From Polyangiaceae bacterium (lineage in GTDB: Bacteria > Myxococcota_A > Polyangia > Polyangiales > Polyangiaceae), in the NCBI GenBank assembly GCA_025936115.1, contig JAICTZ010000060.1:1-32504 (forward strand): a DNA stretch of 32,504 nucleotides, given 5' to 3'. Shown piece after piece: positions 1 to 7,411 of this stretch (its first letter is position 1; each line of letters starts with the position of its first letter). The position numbers and the translations under genes are program-made. The notes beneath the pieces are model-generated. The model searched no databases and was not told where the DNA came from. It saw nothing but the letters and a program-made list of their open reading frames with translations.

Positions 1-411
1 ACGCGCGAGCACTGCGCGGCGTTCGCCTCGGGCGGCAAGCTCTACGTCTGCGGCGGCCGCACGCATAATATCCCCGAGTTTCGTCCGACGACGCTCGAGT
101 TCGACCCCGTCGCGCAAACCTACACGACCAAGACGCCCATTCCGACGCCGCGCGGCGGCGCCGCGGGCGCCGTGCTCGGCGGTCGTCTGTTTCTCTTCGG
201 CGGGGAGGGCGCCGACAACGAGCTCGGCGTCTTCGACGATATCGAGGCGTACGACGCGAGCACGGACAGCTGGCAAAAGTATCCGCCCATGCTCGTCCCG
301 CGTCACGGCTTCGGCGCCGCGACGCTCGGCGATCGCATTTACCTGCCGGGCGGCGCGATCCACCAAGGCGGCGCCGCGAGCGACACGAATACCGAGTTTT
401 ATTTCGAGTAG
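1..411 (+). CDS. Kelch-repeat protein, C-terminal part (5' end outside window)
   Basis: The frame is open from the first base to a TAG at 409-411, giving 136 residues of the C-terminus of a longer protein. The translation shows Kelch beta-propeller blades: paired glycines after hydrophobic strands (KLYVCGG, RLFLFGG, RIYLPGG), each followed by a variable loop and an aromatic-containing strand (LEFDPVAQTYT, IEAYDASTDSWQ, NTEFYFE). Kelch propellers are generally protein- or ligand-binding scaffolds; in myxobacteria they are often exported, but the N-terminus is missing here, so localisation is unknown. The DUF2721 gene follows after 5 bases, so the two may be co-transcribed. The family call is solid; the specific role is unknown. 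Confidence 0.86.
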   Translation, partial: TREHCAAFASGGKLYVCGGRTHNIPEFRPTTLEFDPVAQTYTTKTPIPTPRGGAAGAVLGGRLFLFGGEGADNELGVFDDIEAYDASTDSWQKYPPMLVPRHGFGAATLGDRIYLPGGAIHQGGAASDTNTEFYFE

Positions 412-416
412 CCCGC

Positions 417-893
417 TTGGATAATCCCTTTGCCGTCCTCACCGCGATCGTCGCGCCGTGCATTTTGACGAACGCGTGCTCGGTGCTCGCGCTCGGGACG
501 AGCAATCGCGTCGCGCGCGTGGTCGATCGCACGCGTGTGCTCACGCTGGAGCTCGCGCGGCTCGGCAACGGCGAGCCCGGCCAGGCGAGTCGCCTGCGGC
601 AGATCGAGCGGCTACGCGCGCGCGCCCGTCTTTTGATGAGCGCGCTCCGCATCATTTACGCCGCGCTCGGTAGCTTCGCCGCGTGCGCTTTGATTTCGGT
701 GCTAGGCGCGCTCGCGACCTCGTACGACGTTGCCGCCGTGTTTCATGCAAGCGCGGTGGTTGCGCTCGCGGTCGGCCTCGGTGGCGTGAGCGCGCTCGTC
801 GTCGGTTGTAGCAAAATGGTGGCGGAGACGCGGCTCGCGCTCCTCGGCATGACCGAAGAAGTGACGGACACGCTCGCCGAGCGCGCGATCTGA
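417..893 (+). CDS. DUF2721-family integral membrane protein
   Basis: This 158-residue protein starts at TTG 417, five bases after the Kelch stop; no better ATG/GTG lies upstream in frame. It has the typical DUF2721 layout: an N-terminal hydrophobic helix (about residues 5-27) containing the ILTNACSVLALGTSNR segment, then a charged Arg-rich helical region (30-80) with the RVARVVDR motif, and two C-terminal hydrophobic helices (about 84-108 and 112-135). Proteins of this family are small membrane proteins without an established function, usually about 130-160 residues, so this one is full length. It may be translationally linked to the Kelch gene because of the short spacing. Function is not inferred. 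Confidence 0.85.
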   Translation: MDNPFAVLTAIVAPCILTNACSVLALGTSNRVARVVDRTRVLTLELARLGNGEPGQASRLRQIERLRARARLLMSALRIIYAALGSFAACALISVLGALATSYDVAAVFHASAVVALAVGLGGVSALVVGCSKMVAETRLALLGMTEEVTDTLAERAI

Positions 894-1087
894 AGCTTGC
901 GTGGCGCCGGCGTCGTCGCCACTCCGAAGAGTGTCGCGCGCGCAGAGTCGGTTTCGACGAAGTATTCGGAACCGAGCTGCCGATCCGTCGCAAACCTCCC
1001 CGCTCGAAGCCGGCCCCGAACGTTGACGCGCCGCTCTAAGATCGCTAAGTTTCTGGCTCGCTTCGTGTGAATTAGGCCGGTTCTGCG

Positions 1088-2383
1088 ATGGACACGCCGC
1101 CGTCACGCTTTCCCGGCGACTTGCTCGCGGGCAAATACCGGCTCGAGCGCCCGCTCGGCGAGGGCGGTCAAGCGACCGTGTGGGAGGCGCACAACGTCGC
1201 GCTCGACGCGCGCGTGGCGCTCAAGCTCGTGCACCCCGACGCCGACGACTTCGGTCAGGCGGAACGGCTGTTGCGGGAGGCGCAAGCCGTGGCGAGGCTC
1301 CGCCACCCCGCGGTCGTGCGCGTGTTCGACGTCGCGCAGACGAACGACGGCGACTGGTTCATCGTGATGGAGCTCCTCGACGGCGAGTGCCTCGCCGACA
1401 AGCTCGGCGAGGGGCGGCGTGTGCCGGCGACCGAAGCGGTGCGCTTGCTCTTGCCCATCGCCGAGGCGCTCGTCGCGGCTCACGCGGCGGGCATCGTCCA
1501 TCGCGACGTGAAGCCCGAGAACATCGTGCTCGCGCGCGCGGGCAAGCATTTGCAACCGAAGCTCCTCGATTTCGGCATCGCCAAGCGCCGCGATACGGAT
1601 TGGAAACGGACGACGGCCAAGGGCGTGCTGATGGGGACGCCGGCGTATCTCTCGCCGGAACAGGCCGAATGCGCGCGCGACATCGATCAGCGCACCGACG
1701 TTTGGTCGTTCGCGGTCACGCTGTACGAATGCGTCACCGGCCATCTGCCGTTCGACGATGAAACGGAGCAAGCGCTCCTCCGCAGCATCATGACCGGCGA
1801 GCCGCGCTCGATCCTCGAGCATTCGGCGGGCGACGCCGAGCTCTGGCGTTTGCTCGAGGGCGGCCTCAAAAAGTCGCGCGCGGAGCGCTGGCAGTCCATG
1901 CAGTTGCTCGGCGCGGGCCTCGCACGCTGGCTGCTCGCGCAGGGCGTGACGGAAGACGCGCGCGGCGTTTCGCTCGAGCGGATCTGGCTCGGCTCGACGC
2001 TGCCGCCGAGCGCCGTCATGCCGCGCACGACGACGCACCGCACGCACCTTGCGCCCAGAGTCGCGCGCTGGACGGCGATTGGCGCTGGAGCCGCCGTGAT
2101 CGTGCTGCTCGCCGTCGCCTCGATGCTCACGCGCCCGGCGCCCGCGGCCGAGCACGCTCGTCCGGCGGCACCCGTCGCTCAGCTGCCCGTCGTGCCGGAA
2201 GTGGTGCCCGTCGGCGCGCCGCCCGTCGCTCCGTCGGCTCCGGTCGCGCCGGCTACGGCCCGTCCCGAGGCGAACCCGAAAAAGAACGCACCGCGCGCGC
2301 GTCCCGCTGCGCCCCCCACGGCGACCCCAGCGCTCCGCTCGAGCTCCGCTCCCGACGGCCTCCGACTCATGAATCCGTACTGA
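1088..2383 (+). CDS. Transmembrane eukaryotic-type Ser/Thr protein kinase
   Basis: This 431-residue Hanks-type kinase phosphorylates Ser/Thr of partner proteins. The kinase domain spans about residues 15-285: Gly-rich loop GEGGQA (24-29), ATP-anchoring Lys46 in VALKLV, catalytic loop HRDVKPEN (138-145, Asp140), DFG (161-163), activation-segment end MGTPAYLSPEQ (182-192) and the DVWSFAVTLYE helix (204-214). A single membrane helix follows (about 330-347), then a Pro/Ala-rich external tail of about 80 residues without a recognised sensor domain. The stop at 2381-2383 directly abuts the ATG of the TPR/PEGA gene, and that gene overlaps the next one, so the three form an operon. All residues needed for activity are present; the substrate is unknown, with the two neighbours the most obvious candidates. 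Confidence 0.97.
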   Translation: MDTPPSRFPGDLLAGKYRLERPLGEGGQATVWEAHNVALDARVALKLVHPDADDFGQAERLLREAQAVARLRHPAVVRVFDVAQTNDGDWFIVMELLDGECLADKLGEGRRVPATEAVRLLLPIAEALVAAHAAGIVHRDVKPENIVLARAGKHLQPKLLDFGIAKRRDTDWKRTTAKGVLMGTPAYLSPEQAECARDIDQRTDVWSFAVTLYECVTGHLPFDDETEQALLRSIMTGEPRSILEHSAGDAELWRLLEGGLKKSRAERWQSMQLLGAGLARWLLAQGVTEDARGVSLERIWLGSTLPPSAVMPRTTTHRTHLAPRVARWTAIGAGAAVIVLLAVASMLTRPAPAAEHARPAAPVAQLPVVPEVVPVGAPPVAPSAPVAPATARPEANPKKNAPRARPAAPPTATPALRSSSAPDGLRLMNPY

Positions 2384-3406
2384 ATGACGCATTCCTCGAC
2401 GACGCTCGCCCGGTCCGCGCTCATGGGCTCGCGCTCCGTACTCGGCGCCGTGGTCGTGGCATGGCTCACGGTTGCGGCACCGGCGGTCGCGGACCCCGTA
2501 GCCGCGCCGCCGCCCTCGTCGTCCGTCGACCGCGAGCGGGAGGCGCGCAAACATTACGAAGCCGGCGCCGCCGCGTTCGACGCGGGCCAATACCACGAAG
2601 CCGTCGCTCAGTTTCAAGCCGCCGACGAGCTCGCGCCGCGAGCTCCGCTTTCGTTCAACATCGCGCGCGCCTACGAGCTCGCGAGCGACCCCGCCGGAGC
2701 GTTGAAATATTACCGCGAATACCTCCGGCGCGAGCCGGCCGCGCTCAACGCCGGCGTCGTGCACGGCCGCATCGCCGACCTCGAGAGCGTGCTCGCCGCA
2801 CGCGGGGTGCAGCAACTCACGGTGTCGTCGCGGCCGCCTGGAGCGTTCCTCAGCGTCGACGGCAAGCCGAGCGGCGTCACGCCGTGGACGGGCGAGCTCG
2901 CGCCGGGCAAACATCGCCTTTCTCTAACCCGCGAGGGTTATGCCGCCGTCGCGCGCGACTACGAGCTCGAGCCGAAGCACGCGAGCGAGGTGGAGGTGCC
3001 GCTCGACGTTGCCGCGCGCACCGACTCGGGCGCGGCCAAACCGATGCCGCCTCCGCCGCACCCCACGCCCGAACGCCGGTCCGCCGGTTTCGACTTCGGC
3101 CCCTGGCCGTGGGTGGTGCTCGGCGCGGGTGGAGCGACGCTGATCGGCTCCGGCGGCATGGAGCTCGCGCGCCGCGGGGCCGACAACGACGCGCACCGCG
3201 CCCCGACGCAGATCGCGTACCACGAGGCTTATCAGCGCGAGCAGGGCCGGCAAACGGCCGCGCGCGTGCTCCTCGGCGTCGGCGGCGCGCTCGCCGTCGC
3301 CGGGGGCGCGCTGCTCGCCATCGAGTTCATGCCGCACGAGAAAGCGAAGGTCGCGGCCGCTTGCGACGGCACCGGTTGCGCGGGTGTGTTCATGGGGGCG
3401 TTCTGA
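2384..3406 (+). CDS. TPR and PEGA domain membrane protein
   Basis: This 340-residue protein has an N-terminal signal or anchor sequence (residues 17-37, ending APAVA). TPR-type helices follow (about 51-118: KHYEAGAAAFDAGQYHEA and then FNIARAYELASD), then a PEGA domain (about 143-208: LTVSSRPPGAFLSVDGKPSG followed by APGKHRLSLTREGY). A Pro-rich linker (220-230) leads to two C-terminal hydrophobic segments (242-260 and 295-315). PEGA is a beta-fold common in surface-layer or periplasmic proteins of bacteria with Hanks kinases. The start ATG lies directly after the kinase stop, and the stop overlaps the start of the Cys-rich lipoprotein by one base, indicating coupled translation. It could be a structural or receptor partner of the kinase; this is inferred from position only. 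Confidence 0.93.
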   Translation: MTHSSTTLARSALMGSRSVLGAVVVAWLTVAAPAVADPVAAPPPSSSVDREREARKHYEAGAAAFDAGQYHEAVAQFQAADELAPRAPLSFNIARAYELASDPAGALKYYREYLRREPAALNAGVVHGRIADLESVLAARGVQQLTVSSRPPGAFLSVDGKPSGVTPWTGELAPGKHRLSLTREGYAAVARDYELEPKHASEVEVPLDVAARTDSGAAKPMPPPPHPTPERRSAGFDFGPWPWVVLGAGGATLIGSGGMELARRGADNDAHRAPTQIAYHEAYQREQGRQTAARVLLGVGGALAVAGGALLAIEFMPHEKAKVAAACDGTGCAGVFMGAF

Positions 3407-5265
3407 TGTCACGGTTCGCCCGGCATCGCTCGGCGCATCTCGTCCGCGTCGGGCTCGCTTGGCTCGCCCTTGCGGGTTCGTTCGGGTGGGGCTGCGCCAC
3501 GGATCTCACGGGTGATCTCGCCGGCCGGCCTTGCGATTCACACGGCGCGTGCGTCGCGGGCTACGTCTGCGATCGAGCGTCGAACGAGTGCGTGCCGCCT
3601 TCCGAGGTCGGGGCCGCGGGCAACGGTGAGGCCGGCACGAGCTCCGGCTGCGGACAAGGCTTCACCCATTGCGGCGGTGAATGCCCCGACACCACGTCCG
3701 ATCCCAAGCATTGCGGCGGCTGCGGCACGGTTTGCACCAAACCACTCAACGGCTTCGCCGATTGCCAATACAGCCGTTGCCGCGCCGGCTGCCCGGACAC
3801 GCCGATTCCGCTCACGCTCTGCGGCTCCGCCTGCATCGATCTGACGAGCGACGCGGAAAACTGCGGCGCGTGCGGCGTGCGCTGCCCGCCGGGCGCCGAC
3901 GGCCGCGCGGTGTGCACGAACGGCAGTTGTGAAACCGGCGCTTGCACGGGGGCCGCTGCGAGCACGGCGGCGTGCGGGGCGTGCGAGCCGCCGTGTGACG
4001 TGGGTTCGGTGTGCGCCGCCGGAGCCTGTCAGAGCGCATGCCCGAAAAATCAGGAGAACTGCGGCGGTAACTGCGTCGACACCTCGTCGTCGGTCGCGCA
4101 TTGCGGAGCTTGCGACACGGCGTGCCGCGCGCCCGGGCACGGCAGCGTCGGCTGCAGCGACGGAACGTGTGAAGTCACGTGCGACGACGGCTTCACGGAG
4201 TGCAACGGCGTCTGCGTCGATACGTTGGAGGACCCCGCGCACTGCGGAGCCTGCGACGGCGCGTGCACGACGCCCGCCCACGGCGCTGCGATCTGCGACG
4301 CGGGCGCGTGCGACATCGCGTGTGACGACGGCTACGCGAAATGCGACGGCCGCTGCGTCAACACGGCGCTCGACCCCAAAAACTGCGGCTCTTGCGGGAG
4401 CGCCTGTGCGAGCGGCGAAGTTTGCTCGAACCGCAGCTGCATGGTCGGCTGCTCCGCGGGCCTCGAGGACTGCGACGACGAGTGCGTCGATCTCACCGCG
4501 GATCCCGCGCATTGCGGCGACTGCGCCACGAGCTGCCCGATGCCCGCGCAAGGCCACGCCACGTGCGACGGAACGTGCGGGTTCGCTTGCGACAGCGGCC
4601 TCGTCGCCTGTCACGGCGCCTGCATCGACGTGCGCTCCGACGCCAACAACTGCGGGAAGTGCGGCCAGGCATGCCCGGCGCCGCAAAACGGCAGCGCCGT
4701 CTGTGCCGCCAAAGCCTGCGGCGTCCGCTGCAACAACGCCTACACCGACTGTTCAGGCGCGTGCATCGACACCCAATCGGATCGCGGCCACTGCGGCGGC
4801 TGCGACAAGACTTGCAAAACGGGTGAAGTCTGCGCCGGCGGCAACTGCGTCACGAGCTGCGACGCCGGCACCACCAACTGCTCCGGCTCCTGCGTCGACA
4901 CCCAAAACGACACGTCACACTGCGGCGCCTGCACCGACGCCGTCTGCACCCCGCCGGCCAACGCCGCCCCCACCTGCGAAAAGGGCGTCTGCGGCTTCAC
5001 CTGCCAATCCGGCCTCACCAACTGCGGCGGCAGCTGCGTCGACGCAAGCAGCGACCCCACGCACTGCGGTGCCAACTGCATGGCGTGCGCCGCGCCGACG
5101 AACGGCGTCGCTACGTGTACGGACGGCGTTTGCGGGCGGAGCTGCAACTCGGGATTTACGAGTTGTTCGAACGGCTGTTTCAATCTATCGAATGATAAAA
5201 ATAATTGCGGCGCGTGCGGGAAGAAGTGTGCTGGCGGCGTGTGTTTGCTGAGCGCGTGTTTGTAG
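3406..5265 (+). CDS. Cys-rich tandem-repeat lipoprotein (about 12 repeats)
   Basis: The start is ATG 3406, overlapping the preceding TGA; the frame is open much further upstream, but that part lies inside the TPR/PEGA gene and has no signal peptide. The 619-residue product begins with a hydrophobic signal ending in GSFGWGC, a likely lipoprotein cleavage site. The rest is about 12 tandem modules of 43-50 residues with the pattern C-x(3-4)-GxxxC-x-G-x-C-[VI]-D-x(4)-D-x-x-[HN]-C-G-x-C-x(3)-C, each closing with GxC. The third module is degenerate. The Cys spacing suggests many disulphide bridges and an extracellular rod or adhesive coat. Such Cys-rich arrays are common in myxobacteria and have no established function. 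It is the last gene of the kinase operon. The final module has lower GC and the sequence quality changes just after it. Confidence 0.93.
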   Translation: MSRFARHRSAHLVRVGLAWLALAGSFGWGCATDLTGDLAGRPCDSHGACVAGYVCDRASNECVPPSEVGAAGNGEAGTSSGCGQGFTHCGGECPDTTSDPKHCGGCGTVCTKPLNGFADCQYSRCRAGCPDTPIPLTLCGSACIDLTSDAENCGACGVRCPPGADGRAVCTNGSCETGACTGAAASTAACGACEPPCDVGSVCAAGACQSACPKNQENCGGNCVDTSSSVAHCGACDTACRAPGHGSVGCSDGTCEVTCDDGFTECNGVCVDTLEDPAHCGACDGACTTPAHGAAICDAGACDIACDDGYAKCDGRCVNTALDPKNCGSCGSACASGEVCSNRSCMVGCSAGLEDCDDECVDLTADPAHCGDCATSCPMPAQGHATCDGTCGFACDSGLVACHGACIDVRSDANNCGKCGQACPAPQNGSAVCAAKACGVRCNNAYTDCSGACIDTQSDRGHCGGCDKTCKTGEVCAGGNCVTSCDAGTTNCSGSCVDTQNDTSHCGACTDAVCTPPANAAPTCEKGVCGFTCQSGLTNCGGSCVDASSDPTHCGANCMACAAPTNGVATCTDGVCGRSCNSGFTSCSNGCFNLSNDKNNCGACGKKCAGGVCLLSACL

Positions 5266-5538
5266 CGCCACCGTAGATATGGAGTCGACGCCGACGACGT
5301 GGGCAGCTCGCGGCACTTCGGGCGGCGATTTTAGTACAAAGTTAAGGCCGAGCCCTAGGTCGTGGTTGTTGCACGTCCAACCTTCGGGGTGGCATGAGCT
5401 TGCGGGGCGAGCATCATACCGCGCGGTATGCGAAATCACTGGACTGTGCCCCCAAGATGAAATAGTGACTCACGCTATCTAACTTTCGACCGATCGGCGG
5501 GAGCGGAACTAAATGGTGGGCGGAAAATCAGGCTTCGG
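5266..5538. other. Intergenic region after the kinase operon, with a sharp fall in GC
   Basis: No gene is supportable here. The base composition becomes clearly less GC-rich than the operon before it, and remains so through the next lipoprotein gene. The only clear structure is the palindrome at 5415-5430. An open frame on the minus strand across 5185-5439 was seen but lacks a ribosome binding site and runs into the 3' end of the Cys-rich gene. Confidence 0.5.
5415..5430. promoter_or_regulatory. Perfect 16-bp palindrome, TetR-type operator candidate
   Basis: The sequence CATACCGCGCGGTATG is a perfect inverted repeat. The inner ATACCG...CGGTAT arms resemble operators bound by TetR-family repressors. 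It lies about 110 bases upstream of the small frame at 5539 and about 400 upstream of the WG-like lipoprotein start. No TetR gene is present in the window, so the regulator would be elsewhere. Confidence 0.45.
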
Positions 5539-5832
5539 GTGTCTGCGGTAGTGTTGCTGTGCGCCGGCGGTTGGTTTCCTGCAGATTTTGAATTGGTTTC
5601 CCAAGGCAGCGCTCCGATGAGGGGTGACATCATCGCGCAACAACGAGCATATGTCGACGCGTCTGGACATGCTGCGATCATGACCTCCGAAACAGACTTG
5701 ATTGAGGCTCACGACAACTTCGGTTTGAGACCATCCACACGAGAAGCATCTTTTCCGGCGAACAATTCAGCGGCGCTCACCAAGGTGCGATTTATTCGAT
5801 ACACGCTTCCGAACCCGTGGACGGTGAGGTAA
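5539..5832 (+). CDS. Possible small protein of unknown function
   Basis: This is a GTG-initiated frame of 97 codons whose TAA (5830-5832) falls within the ribosome binding region of the next gene. The product starts with a short hydrophobic stretch (VVLLCAGGWF) and then becomes polar. I do not recognise it. Points in favour: tight spacing to the lipoprotein gene and few competing frames in this lower-GC stretch. Points against: no clear Shine-Dalgarno sequence, no known motif, and the frame is open further upstream, which is compatible with a decayed 3' fragment of an older gene. Confidence 0.3.
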   Translation: MSAVVLLCAGGWFPADFELVSQGSAPMRGDIIAQQRAYVDASGHAAIMTSETDLIEAHDNFGLRPSTREASFPANNSAALTKVRFIRYTLPNPWTVR

Positions 5833-5835
5833 CAG

Positions 5836-6810
5836 ATGGGACACGTAGGAAGAGCTCGCTGGCTCTGGTGCGCGTGCATGGCAGGCATTGGCTGCTCGCG
5901 GCCATCGATTCACACGGCGGCGCCCATCACGGGTTCGCCACGCCTAGAACGACAAGACACGAGTGAGGCCGGGCCGAGTCCGGCGAGCTCGACGCGGTCA
6001 CGGAAGGCTGGCGCTACACGAAGCAATGTTCCGGAACCTCTGCAACTGTCGGAATCTTCGGAGTGCACTCCCATCAATGATGCGGCACAATACGCCCGTT
6101 TCCTGGCTTCAGACTCGGCGAACGATAGCGTCGGACTCGTCTGCTTTGCCAAGCCCGCACGTTACGTTTGCCCGCGAGACGATGGCAGTGCCTGTCACGA
6201 CCGGTTTCGGGTTCTCGTCGGTGAAAACGGAGAACCCCTGGAGCAGCGGTTTCACCAAAGCCGCCTGTGCAACGGCGCGAGCTCACTCTACGGGTGCAAT
6301 CGCAAAGGCGGCGGCGAGGTCATCCCGTTCATCCATTCGGAGCCAATCGAGTTTACCCCTTCTGGCTTCGCGCTCGTGGCGGAGGAATTTCGGGAAGATA
6401 CGCACCAAGGCGGGTATTTTTACGTGGATTCGCGCTATGAACAAAAGGTCGAAGCCTTGACGATAGAGGGTGTTGCCGAATCCTTGCTGCCTCTGAGTGT
6501 CGTTCGCTACCGGAAGGATGGCAAGATCGGGTTCTTGGATCTTCGGAGCGGGAAAATTACCGACCCTATTTTCAACGCCGCGTTCAGTTTTTACGCCAGT
6601 GGAGGGCGGACGCTGGTATGCGAGGACTGTGATCCCAAGCGGTGGGAAGAGTGCGCTCCACCAGAGGCGCAATGTAGTGGGACGGCGTACTTGATCGACG
6701 AGCGGGGAAAGAGGCTCAGGGAGAAGCCAAGTGAACACTATGCGGAGTACTGGTGGTGCAAGAGACACCGGGGCCAGAGATTCAAGCCTCCTGGTGAGGA
6801 CTGCGACTAA
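5836..6810 (+). CDS. Lipoprotein with WG-repeat-like C-terminal region
   Basis: This 324-residue protein starts at ATG 5836, preceded by GAGGT at 5826-5830. The N-terminus has a short hydrophobic segment ending MAGIGC, a good lipobox with acylated Cys20, followed by a polar Ser/Thr-rich linker to about residue 75. The folded part has several Cys residues (CFAKPARYVC, CPRDDGSAC, CEDCDP). Its repeat-like strands resemble WG repeats: GGYFYVDSRYEQKV, then YRKDGKIGFLDLRSGKI followed by IFNAAFSF, then GTAYLIDERGKRL. WG repeats are beta-rich units common in exported proteins. GC content is visibly lower than in the flanking operons, suggesting later acquisition. Function unknown. Confidence 0.85.
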   Translation: MGHVGRARWLWCACMAGIGCSRPSIHTAAPITGSPRLERQDTSEAGPSPASSTRSRKAGATRSNVPEPLQLSESSECTPINDAAQYARFLASDSANDSVGLVCFAKPARYVCPRDDGSACHDRFRVLVGENGEPLEQRFHQSRLCNGASSLYGCNRKGGGEVIPFIHSEPIEFTPSGFALVAEEFREDTHQGGYFYVDSRYEQKVEALTIEGVAESLLPLSVVRYRKDGKIGFLDLRSGKITDPIFNAAFSFYASGGRTLVCEDCDPKRWEECAPPEAQCSGTAYLIDERGKRLREKPSEHYAEYWWCKRHRGQRFKPPGEDCD

Positions 6811-6814
6811 GTCA

Positions 6815-7359
6815 GTGTGGCGGAAAGCACGGGTGCCTTGCGGGCGGCGACGGTTCGGCGCGGTTATTTGCTTGCTGGCTCTCGACACCGCCTGCTCCTT
6901 CATCTTCGTCAACACGCCGCCGAGCGACGTCTCGGACGAAGAAGCCACGCGCACGTCCCCGACTGCACGTCGAGCCCGGCGTGGCCGATTGCGGACGCAA
7001 CGGGAGTCGTCGCCTCCGGCTTGAACGTGGGCCTCGTCAGCGCGTCCCCTCAATACACGGACGAGCAAAAGAAGCTCTTGATGTCGCTGCATGCCGCTTA
7101 CGGCGTGCTCTATGCCGTTTCGGCCGTGTACGGTTTTTACGAAACTTCGAAGTGCAAAGAGCTCAAGGACAAGTTCGAGCACGAAGGCGCGCAGTGGAAG
7201 CCAGCGTTGAAGGAAGGCCAGCCGCCGCAGCCGCCCGCCGAGACTCCTCTCAGCCGTGATGTAGTCGAACCTGCGACTCCACCCGCATCCGCACCGGACG
7301 CGCCCGCACCCGCGACGGACGCGCCCGTGCCCGCTACGAACACGACCCACACGCCGTAG
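6815..7359 (+). pseudogene. Small lipoprotein gene split by a frameshift
   Basis: Two frames together make one plausible protein. From GTG 6815 the first frame encodes a positively charged start, a hydrophobic signal (FGAVICLLALDTAC) and SFIFVNTPPSD, a pattern seen at the start of small myxobacterial lipoproteins. From about 6950 the continuation lies in another frame: DCTSSPAWPIADATG, then a helical stretch around YTDEQKKLLMSLHAAYGVLY, a segment rich in Lys/Glu, and a Pro/Ala-rich tail ending at 7359. In such proteins PP is followed about 10-12 residues later by DC[TS]S, which is met if one base is restored near 6945-6955. Either the gene is inactivated or the assembly lacks a base. The continuous frame from GTG 6817 has no signal peptide and is a less likely product. 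Confidence 0.65.
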
Positions 7360-7411
7360 CGTTCGCCGTCCGTCGCCCTCTGCGGTACACTCCACCTCTC
7401 GGGAGAGCGGC

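Noticed and set aside
1103..2914. 603-codon open frame on the minus strand
   Set aside because: It lies opposite the kinase and TPR/PEGA genes, is extremely Arg-rich and has no motif; a product of high GC content.
2461..3405. Upstream extension of the Cys-rich lipoprotein frame
   Set aside because: It overlaps the TPR/PEGA gene, is Arg-rich and would bury the signal peptide; the ATG at 3406 has the lipoprotein signal directly after it.
3538..4686. 382-codon minus-strand frame opposite the Cys-rich repeats
   Set aside because: It mirrors the repeat codons (Ala/Arg/Val only) and has no start site or family similarity.
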